A DNA stretch of 64,000 nt, from contig NZ_CP030073.1 of the NCBI RefSeq assembly GCF_003261055.1, forward strand, positions 2,170,001-2,234,000, written 5' to 3'. This document shows, one piece after another, positions 1 to 8,571 of this stretch. How positions within the stretch are numbered: the stretch's first letter is position 1; each line of letters begins with the position of its first letter. Source of the stretch: Streptomyces cadmiisoli. Its GTDB lineage: Bacteria; Actinomycetota; Actinomycetes; Streptomycetales; Streptomycetaceae. Below the pieces are notes generated by a model. It was not told where the DNA came from. It saw nothing but the letters and a program-made list of their open reading frames with translations, and did not search any database. Position numbers and translations under genes: made by a program.

Positions 1-1237
1 CCAGGACGGCGTCCCAGGCGAAGTGGGCCAGTCCGGGGGCGGCCGAGAGCGGTCCGTCCCGCCACAGCACGGCCGCGCGCCCCGACGCGCGTGTCTCGGT
101 GAGCAGTTCGGCGAGCGCGCGGTCGAGGTCGGGGGCGAAACCGGTGCCGGTCAGCGACCAGGGGCCGTCACCGGTGCAGGCGCTGAGCTGGACGACCAGC
201 GCGTCCGGGTCGGTGCGCCGCACCATCTGGCGGCCGTCGTGCGGCAGCACCCGGCCGACCACGGCGTCCGCCGCGAAGTCCGCCGCGGTGGCGTCGGTGA
301 GCACGCCGGCGATCACCAGGCGGTCGCGGGGCGCGGGGGCGAAGGCGCGGTGCGCGAGATGCAGGCGGTCGTCCGCGACCGCAGGCGGTTCGGGTGCCCG
401 CGCCGGGCCGGCCGGGGCGGTGGGCCGCGACCGCACCCGTCCGCGCCACAGTCCGTACAGTTCGCGCGGCAGCCGGGTGGCCCCGCGCCGCGGTGACCGG
501 GCGGCCCCGACGAGCGCCCGTCCGACGCGCAGCGAGGTGGAGCCCTCCAGCATGGCGACCCTGGCCTGGAGCAGACCGGTCCGCTCGCGGGCGGCGCGCA
601 GCGCCGAGGCCAGTTGTTCCTTCTCCCGTACGGCGGCGGCCAGGCGGTCGGCGAGGCCCTCGCCCCGGTCGGCGCCCCGGGACTGCTCCGCGTCCTCGGC
701 CGCGCGTTCCAGGTCCAGGACGTGGGCGCGCAGCGACCGGGAGACCAGGTCGGCCAGGACGTACTCGTCGGCGATCCGCAGCGCGGTGGCGAAGCCGTCG
801 GAGTCGACGGGGCGGCCGAACCAGTCGTGGGGCGGCAGGAGTTCCTCGGTGCGGACGAACACCGCGCCGGCGTGCAGATGCTGATAGTCGAGCGGAACGG
901 CCCGCACCACCTGGCAGCGGTGGGTGACCAGGCCGTCCAGGAGCCGGTGATAGGGCAGTTCGGGCCCGGGGTGGCCGAAGGCGACCAGGCCCCGGGCGCC
1001 GGGGCGCATCCGTTCCGGCACGGCGAGGCAGTCCGCCTCGGTGCCGTGCAGGGCGGGGTCCGGGCCGTACGACAGGAGCACCAGCTCGCCGGCCTCGACG
1101 GGACCTCCGTCGTACTGGCGCAGCGTGACGCCGCCGGGCAGGTGCAGATAGGGCTCCAGGTTCAGGCCGCCCTGAGTGGCGTCCACCACGGTGGTGACGC
1201 CGTCCAGATGGGGGTGGAGCAGATCGGTCAGGCGCAT
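1..1237 (-). CDS. CgeB-like glycosyltransferase with coiled coil, 3' end off the window
   Basis: An open minus-strand frame starts with ATG at 1237 and is still open at base 1, giving 412 residues of an incomplete protein. Residues about 1-160 form a globular domain I do not recognise. Residues about 165-225 are rich in E, R, L and A and look like a coiled coil. A short basic stretch follows (SLRVGRAL at about 230), of the kind that precedes glycosyltransferase domains in bacterial surface-glycan enzymes. The last residues (AAVLWRDGPL followed by HFAWDAV) fit the start of a CgeB/DUF3880-type glycosyltransferase. The start overlaps the stop of the methyltransferase gene by one base (TGATG), so the two are probably translationally coupled. 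Transfer of a sugar in cell-envelope glycan assembly is an inference from WecB and WecC nearby; the donor is unknown. Confidence 0.6.
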   Translation of the reverse strand, partial: MRLTDLLHPHLDGVTTVVDATQGGLNLEPYLHLPGGVTLRQYDGGPVEAGELVLLSYGPDPALHGTEADCLAVPERMRPGARGLVAFGHPGPELPYHRLLDGLVTHRCQVVRAVPLDYQHLHAGAVFVRTEELLPPHDWFGRPVDSDGFATALRIADEYVLADLVSRSLRAHVLDLERAAEDAEQSRGADRGEGLADRLAAAVREKEQLASALRAARERTGLLQARVAMLEGSTSLRVGRALVGAARSPRRGATRLPRELYGLWRGRVRSRPTAPAGPARAPEPPAVADDRLHLAHRAFAPAPRDRLVIAGVLTDATAADFAADAVVGRVLPHDGRQMVRRTDPDALVVQLSACTGDGPWSLTGTGFAPDLDRALAELLTETRASGRAAVLWRDGPLSAAPGLAHFAWDAVL

Positions 1238-1884
1238 CAGCGGCTCCTTGTGAAGACGTGGAAGCCGACCTCGTTCTCGCGGAAGCCGTAGGGGCGGAAT
1301 GCGGTGTGGCGCAGGCCCAGGGGTTCGAGGTGCGCGCGGTACTCGGCGAGGGGCCGGTGCACGATGTAGCCGCCGCGCGGTACGCGGTGGCGGGTGTTCT
1401 CGTCGGTGACGATCAGCTGTCCGGTGATCCGGACGAGGGAGGCGAGGTTGTGCAGGGCCCTCGCCCACTCGGCGTCGTCGAGGACGTGGAAGAGGACGTC
1501 GACGCACAGGACGACGTCGTAGGGCCAGGCGCTGCGCCACTGGTCGAGCGCGGCGACGGCGTAGCGCGGGCCGCCGCCCTCGGCACGCGCGTGCGCGACG
1601 GCTTCTTCGCTGGTGTCGAAGGCGTCGACGCGGTGGCCGCAGCGGGCCAGGCCCCGGGCGAAGTGCCCTTTCCCGCAGCCCGCGTCGAGCACGAACAGCG
1701 GGGCCTCGGGGCCGGACAGGTCGCCGGTCAGGTCGAGCAGCGCGCCGAGCCGCAGGGCGTAGAAGATCTCGTTGCCCGCCCGGTCCAGGCCGATGTGGCC
1801 GCCGGAGGCCAGGTCGTCGTGCTCGCGGTGCCGGGTGTCCCAGTAGGCGCGGGTCCGGTCGGTGTCCGTGGCGGCGTCAGGCAT
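1237..1884 (-). CDS. Class I SAM-dependent methyltransferase
   Basis: 215 residues. The SAM-binding motif I is clear (LDAGCGKGHF near residue 68), with a motif II-like acidic strand (VDAFDTS) and the DVVLCVDVLFHV segment typical of UbiE/Coq5-like small-molecule methyltransferases. The gene lies between wecB, which it overlaps by 8 bp (1877-1884), and the CgeB-like glycosyltransferase, so the three probably form one transcript. Methylation of a sugar or glycan intermediate is the natural guess, but the sequence alone does not show the acceptor. Confidence 0.85.
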   Translation of the reverse strand: MPDAATDTDRTRAYWDTRHREHDDLASGGHIGLDRAGNEIFYALRLGALLDLTGDLSGPEAPLFVLDAGCGKGHFARGLARCGHRVDAFDTSEEAVAHARAEGGGPRYAVAALDQWRSAWPYDVVLCVDVLFHVLDDAEWARALHNLASLVRITGQLIVTDENTRHRVPRGGYIVHRPLAEYRAHLEPLGLRHTAFRPYGFRENEVGFHVFTRSR

Positions 1885-2965
1885 GGTGGTCCAGCCAGCG
1901 GGTGACGACGTCGGCGATCCTCGGGCCTGCGTGTCCGTCCCACAGCGGCGGGCCCTCGGCGGGCGGCGGCTGGCCGCCCGCCAGCACCTTGCCCAGCGCG
2001 GGCACCAACTCGGCGTGCGTCACCAGGCGGTTGGTGCCGTGGGTGACGGTCACCGGGCGCTCGGTGGTGGTGCGCAGCGTCAGACAGGGCACGCCCAGCA
2101 CGGTGGTCTCCTCCTGCACACCGCCGGAGTCGGTGATCACGGCGGCGGCGCCGCGGACCAGGCTCATGAACTCGACGTAGCCGAGCGGGTCCAGCAGATG
2201 CACGCCCGGGGCGCCGGCCAGTCCGGCCTCGCTGAGGGCCTGCCGTCCGCGGGGGTGCAGCGGTACGGCGAGGTCCAGGTGGCGGGCCGCCTCGGTCAGG
2301 GCGCGCGCGGCGGCGCGCACCGCCTCGGGGTCGTCGACGTTGGCCGGCCGGTGCAGGGTGACCACGGCGTAGCGCTCGGGCAGGCCGTGGGCCGCGCGGG
2401 CGGCCGCGGGGTCGAAGTGGTCGAGGTGGCCGATCAGGGTGTCGATCATGGGGTTGCCGACCAGGTGGACGCGCCCGACGTCGACACCCTCGCGGGCGAG
2501 GTGGCCGACGGCGTCGGCGCTGGTGGCGAACAGCAGCTCGGCCAGCTGGTCGACCAGCCGCCGGTTGACCTCCTCCGGCATCGCCATGTCGAAGCTGCGC
2601 AGCCCCGCCTCCACATGGGCGAGCGGCATCTCCAGCTTGGCGGCGACGAGGGCGGCGGCGAGCGTGGAGTTCACGTCGCCGTAGACCACCACCAGGTCCG
2701 GTGCGCGGGCGGCGAGTTCGGTCTCCAGGGCGACCAGCAGGTCGGCCGTCTGCCGGGCGTGGCTGCCGGAGCCGACCCCGAGGTCGGTGTCCGGTTCGGG
2801 CAGGCCCAGCTGCCGGAAGAAGACGTCCGACATCCGTTCGTCGTAGTGCTGGCCGGTGTGCACCAGGACCTGGTCGCAGCCGGCCGTGCGCAGGGCGGCG
2901 ACGACCGGGGCGGCCTTGACGAAGTTCGGCCTGGTGCCGACGACGTGGAGTACGCGGCCGTTCAT
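1877..2965 (-). CDS. wecB: UDP-N-acetylglucosamine 2-epimerase (non-hydrolysing)
   Basis: 362 residues, the usual WecB length. This cytosolic GT-B-fold enzyme interconverts UDP-GlcNAc and UDP-ManNAc. The N-terminal VVGTRPNFVKAAP loop, the VEAGLRSFD segment and PEEVNRR carry the conserved substrate-binding and catalytic residues, and ITDSGGVQEE is the C-terminal nucleotide-binding signature. The ATG at 2965 is only 37 bp from the divergent glycosyltransferase start, leaving little room for promoters. With the UDP-ManNAc dehydrogenase gene at 4521-5849, the locus can make UDP-ManNAcA for a surface polymer. Confidence 0.95.
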   Translation of the reverse strand: MNGRVLHVVGTRPNFVKAAPVVAALRTAGCDQVLVHTGQHYDERMSDVFFRQLGLPEPDTDLGVGSGSHARQTADLLVALETELAARAPDLVVVYGDVNSTLAAALVAAKLEMPLAHVEAGLRSFDMAMPEEVNRRLVDQLAELLFATSADAVGHLAREGVDVGRVHLVGNPMIDTLIGHLDHFDPAAARAAHGLPERYAVVTLHRPANVDDPEAVRAAARALTEAARHLDLAVPLHPRGRQALSEAGLAGAPGVHLLDPLGYVEFMSLVRGAAAVITDSGGVQEETTVLGVPCLTLRTTTERPVTVTHGTNRLVTHAELVPALGKVLAGGQPPPAEGPPLWDGHAGPRIADVVTRWLDHHA

Positions 2966-3002
2966 CTCGTAACGTTCTCCGCTCCCGCCTACCGTGGGCG
3001 CT

Positions 3003-4454
3003 ATGTTCAGAAATGCACCTCTTGCCCTGAGTCTGGCGGTATCCGTCGCATGGGGCGAGCTGCGTCATGACCCGCTCAGGGCCGTGGCGCTCGGGGTCCG
3101 GCTGCTGCCGCCGCCCGTCCGGCGCAGGCTGGAGCCGGTGGAGCGGCGGCTCACCGGACGGGCCGGGACTGCCGGGCCCGCCGCTGCTCCATCCGGGTCA
3201 CGGGTGCGCGCCCCGGCCGGACGAAGGCTCCGGCCGGTGCCGGGCCGGGTGCTGCACCTGGTCACCAACGGCGTGCCGTACAAGCAGGCCGGCTACACCG
3301 TGCGCACCCGCAAGCTCACCGAGGCGCAGCGGGCGGCCGGACTCGACCCGCATGTCGTGACACGTATCGGATTCCCGGTGGCCCAGGGCGTGCTGGACGC
3401 GCGCCCGTCGCAGATCGTCGGCGGTGTGCCGCAGCACCGGCTGCTCCCGCCCTGGCTCCCGTACGGGCAGGCAGCGCTGCTCACCCGGAACGCCGAGCTG
3501 GCCGCGCGCCTGGTGGAGCGGCTGCGGCCGGCCGTGCTGCACGCGGCCACCGACCACGGGAACGGCCGTGTGGCGCTGGCCCTGCGGGAGGCCTACGGGC
3601 TGCCCGTGGTCTACGAGGTGCGGGGATTTCTGGAGGAGACCTGGCTGACGCAGGCGCCGGGCCGCTCGCGCGACGACGCCACCTACCGGGCGCGCCGGGA
3701 GCTGGAGACGCGGTGCATGCGGGAGGCGGACCTGGTGCTGACGCTGGGTGCGGCGATGCGGGCCGAGATCGTGGCGCGCGGGGTGCCCGCGGACCGGGTG
3801 CTGATCGCGCCGAACGCGGTGGACGAGGAGTTCCTGGCCCCGCCGCCGGACGGGACGCCGCTGCGGGCCCGACTCGGTATCGCGCCGGACGAGTTCGTGG
3901 TCGGCACCGTCAGCAGCCTTACTCCATACGAGGGAATCGACACCCTGCTTCTCGCGGGGGCCGAACTCAGGCGCCTGGGGGTTCCGCTGCGGCTGCTGAT
4001 CGTGGGCGACGGCCCCGAGCGCGCGCACCTCGAACGACTGGCCGGCCGGCTGGGCCTGAGCGGCGGCGCGGCCCTGTTCACCGGCCGGGTGCCGCACGAC
4101 CAAGTGCGCGGATTCCACGCGGTGTTGGACGTCTTCGCGGTGCCCCGCACCGATGAGCGGGTGTGCCGGCTGGTGACGCCGCTGAAGCCGGTCGAGGCGA
4201 TGGCGAGCGGGCTGCCGGTGGCGGCCAGTGATCTCACCGCACTGGCGGAGCTGGTCGAACCCGGCGTGACCGGACAGCTCATTTCGCCCCAATCCCCACA
4301 AGCTTGGGCAGAAGCTTTGAAAACATTGCTTTACAGTCAAGAGCGGCGGATCGAATGGGGAGCGGCCGCCCGCGCGGTGGTCGCCCGTGAACGCACCTGG
4401 GCACGGGTCGCCGACACGACCCGTGAGGCGTACCGGCTGCTCGGCTGCGTCTGA
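3003..4454 (+). CDS. GT4-type glycosyltransferase
   Basis: 483 residues from ATG 3003; an in-frame GTG at 2994 would add three. The fold is GT-B. After a basic N-terminal extension of about 75 residues, the acceptor domain begins at RVLHLVTNGVPY. The donor domain shows LLIVGDGPER, LFTGRVPHD and the EX7E-like KPVEAMASGLPVAASDLTALAE, characteristic of family 4. It probably transfers a nucleotide-activated sugar in the glycan pathway of the neighbouring genes; donor and acceptor are not identifiable. About 20 codons near the C-terminus (about 4280-4340) are unusually AT-rich for this genome, with codons such as TTT/TTG/CTT/AGT that the rest of the gene avoids. Confidence 0.85.
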   Translation: MFRNAPLALSLAVSVAWGELRHDPLRAVALGVRLLPPPVRRRLEPVERRLTGRAGTAGPAAAPSGSRVRAPAGRRLRPVPGRVLHLVTNGVPYKQAGYTVRTRKLTEAQRAAGLDPHVVTRIGFPVAQGVLDARPSQIVGGVPQHRLLPPWLPYGQAALLTRNAELAARLVERLRPAVLHAATDHGNGRVALALREAYGLPVVYEVRGFLEETWLTQAPGRSRDDATYRARRELETRCMREADLVLTLGAAMRAEIVARGVPADRVLIAPNAVDEEFLAPPPDGTPLRARLGIAPDEFVVGTVSSLTPYEGIDTLLLAGAELRRLGVPLRLLIVGDGPERAHLERLAGRLGLSGGAALFTGRVPHDQVRGFHAVLDVFAVPRTDERVCRLVTPLKPVEAMASGLPVAASDLTALAELVEPGVTGQLISPQSPQAWAEALKTLLYSQERRIEWGAAARAVVARERTWARVADTTREAYRLLGCV

Positions 4455-4520
4455 CGCCGTCCGACCGCGCGCCGCACGACCTTCGGATCCGGCAGTTCCT
4501 GCAACGAGGCGGTGAACCCT

Positions 4521-5849
4521 ATGCGGGGCCAACAGACCGAACCGCTCGGGGAGACGAGCGAACCGCTCGGGGACAAGGACAGCACCGACGACGTCGAACT
4601 CGCGGTGATCGGCCTCGGCTACGTCGGACTGCCGCTGGCCCGGGAAGCGGCCGAGACGGGCCTGCGCGTGGTGGGCCTGGACCGCGACCCGCGCGTCGTG
4701 GAGGCGCTCAACTCCGGACGCTCGCACGTGGACGACGTGTCCGACGACGAGGTGCGCCGGATGCTCGCGGCACGCTTCCGGGCCCACACCGACGACGCCT
4801 GCCTGGCCCGCGCGCAGACCGTGGTGATCTGTGTGCCGACACCGCTCAGCCCGGACGGCGGCCCCGACCTGGACGCGGTCACCTCCGCCGTCCGCTCGGT
4901 GGCCGGCCGGCTGCGGCGCGGCCGGCTCGTCGTGCTGGAGTCGACCACGTATCCGGGCACCACCGACGAGGTCGTACGGCCACTGCTGGAGGAGATATCC
5001 GGCCTGCGGGCCGGCACGGACTTCGCGCTCGCCTTCTCACCGGAGCGCATCGACCCCGGCGCCACCACTCACGGGCTGCGCGAGACGCCCAAGGTGGTCG
5101 GCGGTGTCACCCCCGGCTGCGCCACCCGTGCCGCGACCTTCTACGGCAAGCTCGTCGACACGGTGGTGCAGGCCAAGGGCACCCGCGAGGCCGAGATGGC
5201 CAAGCTGCTGGAGAACACCTACCGGCACGTGAACATCGCCCTGGTCAACGAGATGGCGATGTTCTGCCGCGAGATCGGCGTAGACCTCTGGGACGCGATC
5301 CGCTGCGCCTCCACGAAGCCGTTCGGCTTCCAGGCCTTCCGGCCGGGCGCCGGAGTGGGCGGCCACTGCATCCCCATCGACCCGAACTACCTGTCGTTCA
5401 AGGTGCGTTCCTCGCTGGGCTACGACTTCCGGTTCGTCGGGCTCGCCCAGGAGATCAACCGGCGGATGCCGGAGTACGTCGTGCGCCGTGCCCAGGACCT
5501 GCTCAACGCCGCCGGCCGGCCGCTGCAGGGATCCCGGGTCCTGCTGCTCGGGGTCACCTACAAGCCCGACGTCGCCGACCAGCGCGAGACACCGGCCGTG
5601 CCGGTGGTCCGGCTGCTGCGGGCACGTCAGGCCGTGGTCCGCTTCCACGACCCGCACGTACCGGAGTGGTCCGTCGACGGTGCGCCCGTCACCCGGGTCG
5701 ACGACCTCATGGCCGCCGTGCGCGAGCACGACCTCACGATCCTGCTCCAGGACCACTCCGCCTACGACCTGCCCGCCCTCGCGGACGCGGCCCGCCGTCT
5801 CTTCGACACCCGGGGGCGGATCTTCCGGCCCGGTGTCGAGGTGCTGTGA
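4521..5849 (+). CDS. wecC: UDP-N-acetyl-D-mannosamine dehydrogenase family (UDP-sugar 6-dehydrogenase)
   Basis: 442 residues from ATG 4521; an upstream GTG at 4512 sits only two bases from the GAGG ribosome site and is less likely. The NAD-binding Rossmann motif (IGLGYVGLPLA) is at the N-terminus. The central domain has ENTYRHVNIALVNE, and the catalytic cysteine is in GVGGHCIPIDP. LLGVTYKPDVADQRETP marks the UDP-binding C-terminal domain. The family performs two-step oxidation of C6 of a UDP-sugar. WecB in the same locus makes UDP-ManNAc the likely substrate and UDP-ManNAcA the product, though UDP-glucose or UDP-GlcNAc use cannot be excluded from sequence. Confidence 0.88.
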   Translation: MRGQQTEPLGETSEPLGDKDSTDDVELAVIGLGYVGLPLAREAAETGLRVVGLDRDPRVVEALNSGRSHVDDVSDDEVRRMLAARFRAHTDDACLARAQTVVICVPTPLSPDGGPDLDAVTSAVRSVAGRLRRGRLVVLESTTYPGTTDEVVRPLLEEISGLRAGTDFALAFSPERIDPGATTHGLRETPKVVGGVTPGCATRAATFYGKLVDTVVQAKGTREAEMAKLLENTYRHVNIALVNEMAMFCREIGVDLWDAIRCASTKPFGFQAFRPGAGVGGHCIPIDPNYLSFKVRSSLGYDFRFVGLAQEINRRMPEYVVRRAQDLLNAAGRPLQGSRVLLLGVTYKPDVADQRETPAVPVVRLLRARQAVVRFHDPHVPEWSVDGAPVTRVDDLMAAVREHDLTILLQDHSAYDLPALADAARRLFDTRGRIFRPGVEVL

Positions 5850-5885
5850 CGGCCCGGGCGCCGCGCGGAGTTGAAAGGTGCACTG

Positions 5886-7040
5886 ATGCGCATACTCGTC
5901 GTGACCGTCGTCCACCATCCCGAGGACGCGCGGATACTGCACCGGCAGATCGCCGCTCTGACCGGCCGCGGCCACCGGGTCGTGTACGCGGCGCCGTTCG
6001 CGGACCGCGGGGTGACACCGCGGTCCGACGTGGAGGGCGTGGACCTGCCGCGGGCCGTCGGCCGTGACCGCCGTACGGCGCTGCGGGCCGTCCGCGCGCT
6101 GCTGGCCGAGCGCGGGCCCGAGATGGACGTGGTGCTGCTGCACGACCCCGAGCTGCTGCTCGCCCTGCCGGGCACGCTGCGCGGCTGGCGGCGCGGCGGG
6201 CGGGGCCCGGTGACCGTGTGGGACGTGCACGAGGACACGGCCGCCGCGCTGGTGATGAAGCCCTGGCTGCCGCAGGTGCTGCGTCCCCCGCTGCGGCTCG
6301 CCGTACGGGCCGCGGAACACCTGGCCGAGCGGCATCTGCGGCTGCTGCTCGCCGAGGACGCCTACCAGTCCCGCTTCCGCCGCCCCCACCCGGTGGTGCC
6401 CAATCTGGTGTACGTGCCGGTGGAACAGCCCCGGCCGCCGGGCCCGGACGAGGTGGTCTACCTCGGCCATCTGTCGCGGGCGCGCGGCGCGCTCGACCTC
6501 GTCGAGACCGCCCGGCTGCTGCGCCCCGACATACGCGTCGTGGCCATCGGCGCGGCCGATCCCGACGTCCGCGACGCGCTGACCGAGGCCGACCGCCGGG
6601 GCGTCCTGCGCTGGTACGGCTACCTGCCCAACGACCTGGCGCTCGCGCGGCTCTCCGGGGCCCTGGCCGGTCTGTCCCTGCTGCACGACCAGCCCAACTA
6701 CCGCCACTCACGGCCCACCAAGGTCGTCGAGTACATGGCGCACGGCGTCCCCGTCGTCACCACGCCGACCCCCCTGGCCGCCGACCTCGTGCGGCGGCAC
6801 GGCTGCGGCCTCGTCGTCCCGTACGGGGACCCGGCGGCGGCCGCGGAAGCGGTACGGCGGCTGCGCGCCGACCGCGAGCTGCGGCGCGGCGCAGCCCGGC
6901 GCGGCCGGACCGCGGCCCTGGCCGAGCTCGACTGGTCGGACAAGGCGGGCGAGTTCGCTGCGTGGCTGGAGATCTGGACGAAGGAGGCAGCCGACGCCCG
7001 TGCCGAGCGCGGCCTCGGAACCCCCCTGCGCACACGCTGA
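5886..7040 (+). CDS. GT-B glycosyltransferase
   Basis: 384 residues from ATG 5886, preceded by GAAAGGTG. The N-terminus ILVVTVVHHPEDARI is typical of GT4 enzymes acting on surface polysaccharides. The C-terminal half has VVAIGAADPDVRDAL, then LSLLHDQPNYRHSRPTKVVEYMAHGVPVVTT in pieces, a GT-B donor-binding signature in which EYMAHG replaces the more usual EAMA. The gene is 36 bp downstream of wecC and on the same strand, so it is probably the last gene of the plus-strand glycan transcript. Substrates are unknown. Confidence 0.85.
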   Translation: MRILVVTVVHHPEDARILHRQIAALTGRGHRVVYAAPFADRGVTPRSDVEGVDLPRAVGRDRRTALRAVRALLAERGPEMDVVLLHDPELLLALPGTLRGWRRGGRGPVTVWDVHEDTAAALVMKPWLPQVLRPPLRLAVRAAEHLAERHLRLLLAEDAYQSRFRRPHPVVPNLVYVPVEQPRPPGPDEVVYLGHLSRARGALDLVETARLLRPDIRVVAIGAADPDVRDALTEADRRGVLRWYGYLPNDLALARLSGALAGLSLLHDQPNYRHSRPTKVVEYMAHGVPVVTTPTPLAADLVRRHGCGLVVPYGDPAAAAEAVRRLRADRELRRGAARRGRTAALAELDWSDKAGEFAAWLEIWTKEAADARAERGLGTPLRTR

Positions 7041-7067
7041 GTCGGGCGGGCGGGCGCCCGGTCCGGC

Positions 7068-7106
7068 ACGGCGACGGCAACGGCAACGGCGACGGCGACG
7101 GCGATG
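7068..7106. repeat. Short GGCAAC/GGCGAC hexamer repeat
   Basis: About six tandem units of a GGC(A/G)AC hexamer lie in the 211-bp gap between the glycosyltransferase and the serine hydrolase. No coding use is evident, and the rest of the gap (7041-7251) shows no further structure I can support beyond the hydrolase ribosome-binding site. Confidence 0.6.
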
Positions 7107-7251
7107 GTCCGGACGGAATCAGACGGGCCGTCAGCGGCAACAAGGTCATCCGGAGGGACGTTTGCGCATCACTGCGCGACGATGAGGTCTGAGGACGCGC
7201 GGGCGGGGTATGCCCGATCGCACCTCGACGGACCGGAACCGGAGGACACGG

Positions 7252-8484
7252 ATGGCACAGTTGCGGCAAGAGGTCGACCCGGGCGAGGCCGGGCTGGATC
7301 CCAAGGCGCTCGACCGCCTCGACCAGCACTTCGCCCACCATGTCGACGAGGGCCGGCTGCCCGGCTTCCTCGTCCTGGTCGCCCGCAGCGGCCGGGTCGC
7401 CCATCTGACGACACACGGTCACCGCGACCTCGCCGCCGCGACTCCCGTCGAGCCCGACACGCTCTGGCGGATCTACTCCATGACCAAGCCGGTCACCTCG
7501 GTCGCCGCGCTGATGCTGATGGAGGAGGGGCGGCTGTCGCTCGACGACCCGGTCGCCCGCCACCTGCCCGCCTTCGCCGACGCGCGGGTCTACGACAGCG
7601 GTTCCGGCACCGGCACCGTGACCCGGCCGGCCGCCCGGCCGATGCTCGTCCGGCACCTGATGACCCACACCGCGGGCCTGACCTTCGCCTTCTACCACTC
7701 GCACCCCGTCGACGCCCTCTACCGCGAGGCCGGACTGGAGTCCTCGGTGCCGCCGGGCGCGGACCTCGCCGAGACGATCGACGTGTACGCGAGCCTGCCG
7801 CTTCAGTTCGAGCCGGGCACCCAGTGGAACTACTCCGTGGCCAGCAACGTCCTCGGCCGCATCATCGAGGTGGTGTCGGGCCGGCCGCTGGACGAGTTCT
7901 TCGCCGAGCGGATCTTCGGCCCGCTCGGGATGCCGGACGCCGGTTTCGAGGTCGACGGCGAACAGGCCCTCCGGCTGGCCGAGTTGTACGGGGAGAAGGA
8001 GGACGGCTCCGGAATCGAGCCGGTCCCCGGACTGCCGCTGCGCGGCCGCCCGCGCTTCCTGTCCGGCAGCGGCGGCATGGTGGCCGGCGCGTACGACGTG
8101 CACCGCTTCACGGAACTGCTGCGCCGCCGCGGGGAACTCGACGGCACCCGGCTGCTCACCCCCGAGACGGTCGGCCTGATGACCAGCAACCAGCTCCCCG
8201 GCGGCGCGGACCTGCGCTCCTTCGGCAGCCGCCCCGCCCACGACGAGCCCGGCAACGAGGGCGTCGGCTTCGGGCTCGGCGTCTCCGTGGTCGTCGACCC
8301 CGCCCGCACCGTCGCGCCCGCCGGCCTCGGCACGTACGGCTGGACCGGTGTGGCCACCACGACCTTCTGGGTCGACCCGGGCCGCGACCTCAGCGTGCAG
8401 TTCATGACGCAAGTGCGGCCGAGGGGCACCCACACGGTGTTCCGGGACCTCAAGCGGCTGGTCCACGAGGCGGTCACGGACTGA
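7252..8484 (+). CDS. Serine hydrolase, beta-lactamase / class C PBP-like
   Basis: 410 residues from ATG 7252, chosen because GGAGG lies six bases upstream; an open frame continues back to 7210 without a good ribosome site. SxxK is present as SMTK (SMTKPVTS) and YxN as YSV in WNYSVASN; a GWTGVATT segment stands where the third motif is expected. The family contains esterases, DD-peptidases and true class C enzymes. There is no signal peptide, so a cytosolic esterase or transesterase is more likely than an exported resistance enzyme. It is alone between two groups, with a bidirectional hairpin downstream. Confidence 0.88.
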   Translation: MAQLRQEVDPGEAGLDPKALDRLDQHFAHHVDEGRLPGFLVLVARSGRVAHLTTHGHRDLAAATPVEPDTLWRIYSMTKPVTSVAALMLMEEGRLSLDDPVARHLPAFADARVYDSGSGTGTVTRPAARPMLVRHLMTHTAGLTFAFYHSHPVDALYREAGLESSVPPGADLAETIDVYASLPLQFEPGTQWNYSVASNVLGRIIEVVSGRPLDEFFAERIFGPLGMPDAGFEVDGEQALRLAELYGEKEDGSGIEPVPGLPLRGRPRFLSGSGGMVAGAYDVHRFTELLRRRGELDGTRLLTPETVGLMTSNQLPGGADLRSFGSRPAHDEPGNEGVGFGLGVSVVVDPARTVAPAGLGTYGWTGVATTTFWVDPGRDLSVQFMTQVRPRGTHTVFRDLKRLVHEAVTD

Positions 8485-8514
8485 CCCGCGCGCCACCGGG
8501 CGCCGCTGCCGTCG

Positions 8515-8544
8515 GGTCGCCCCGGCCCGGACGCCGGGGCGACC
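8515..8544. terminator. Bidirectional hairpin terminator
   Basis: A perfect 12-bp GC-rich stem (GGTCGCCCCGGC and its complement) with a 6-base loop lies between two convergent stop codons. It can end both the serine hydrolase and ribA-type transcripts. No T-run follows, which is common in this genus. Confidence 0.7.
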
Positions 8545-8571
8545 GCCCGCCAGTACACCGCCGTGACCGGC

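Noticed and set aside
7252..8484. Secreted beta-lactamase conferring resistance
   Set aside because: No signal peptide is seen and the motifs fit the broad esterase/DD-peptidase-like group.
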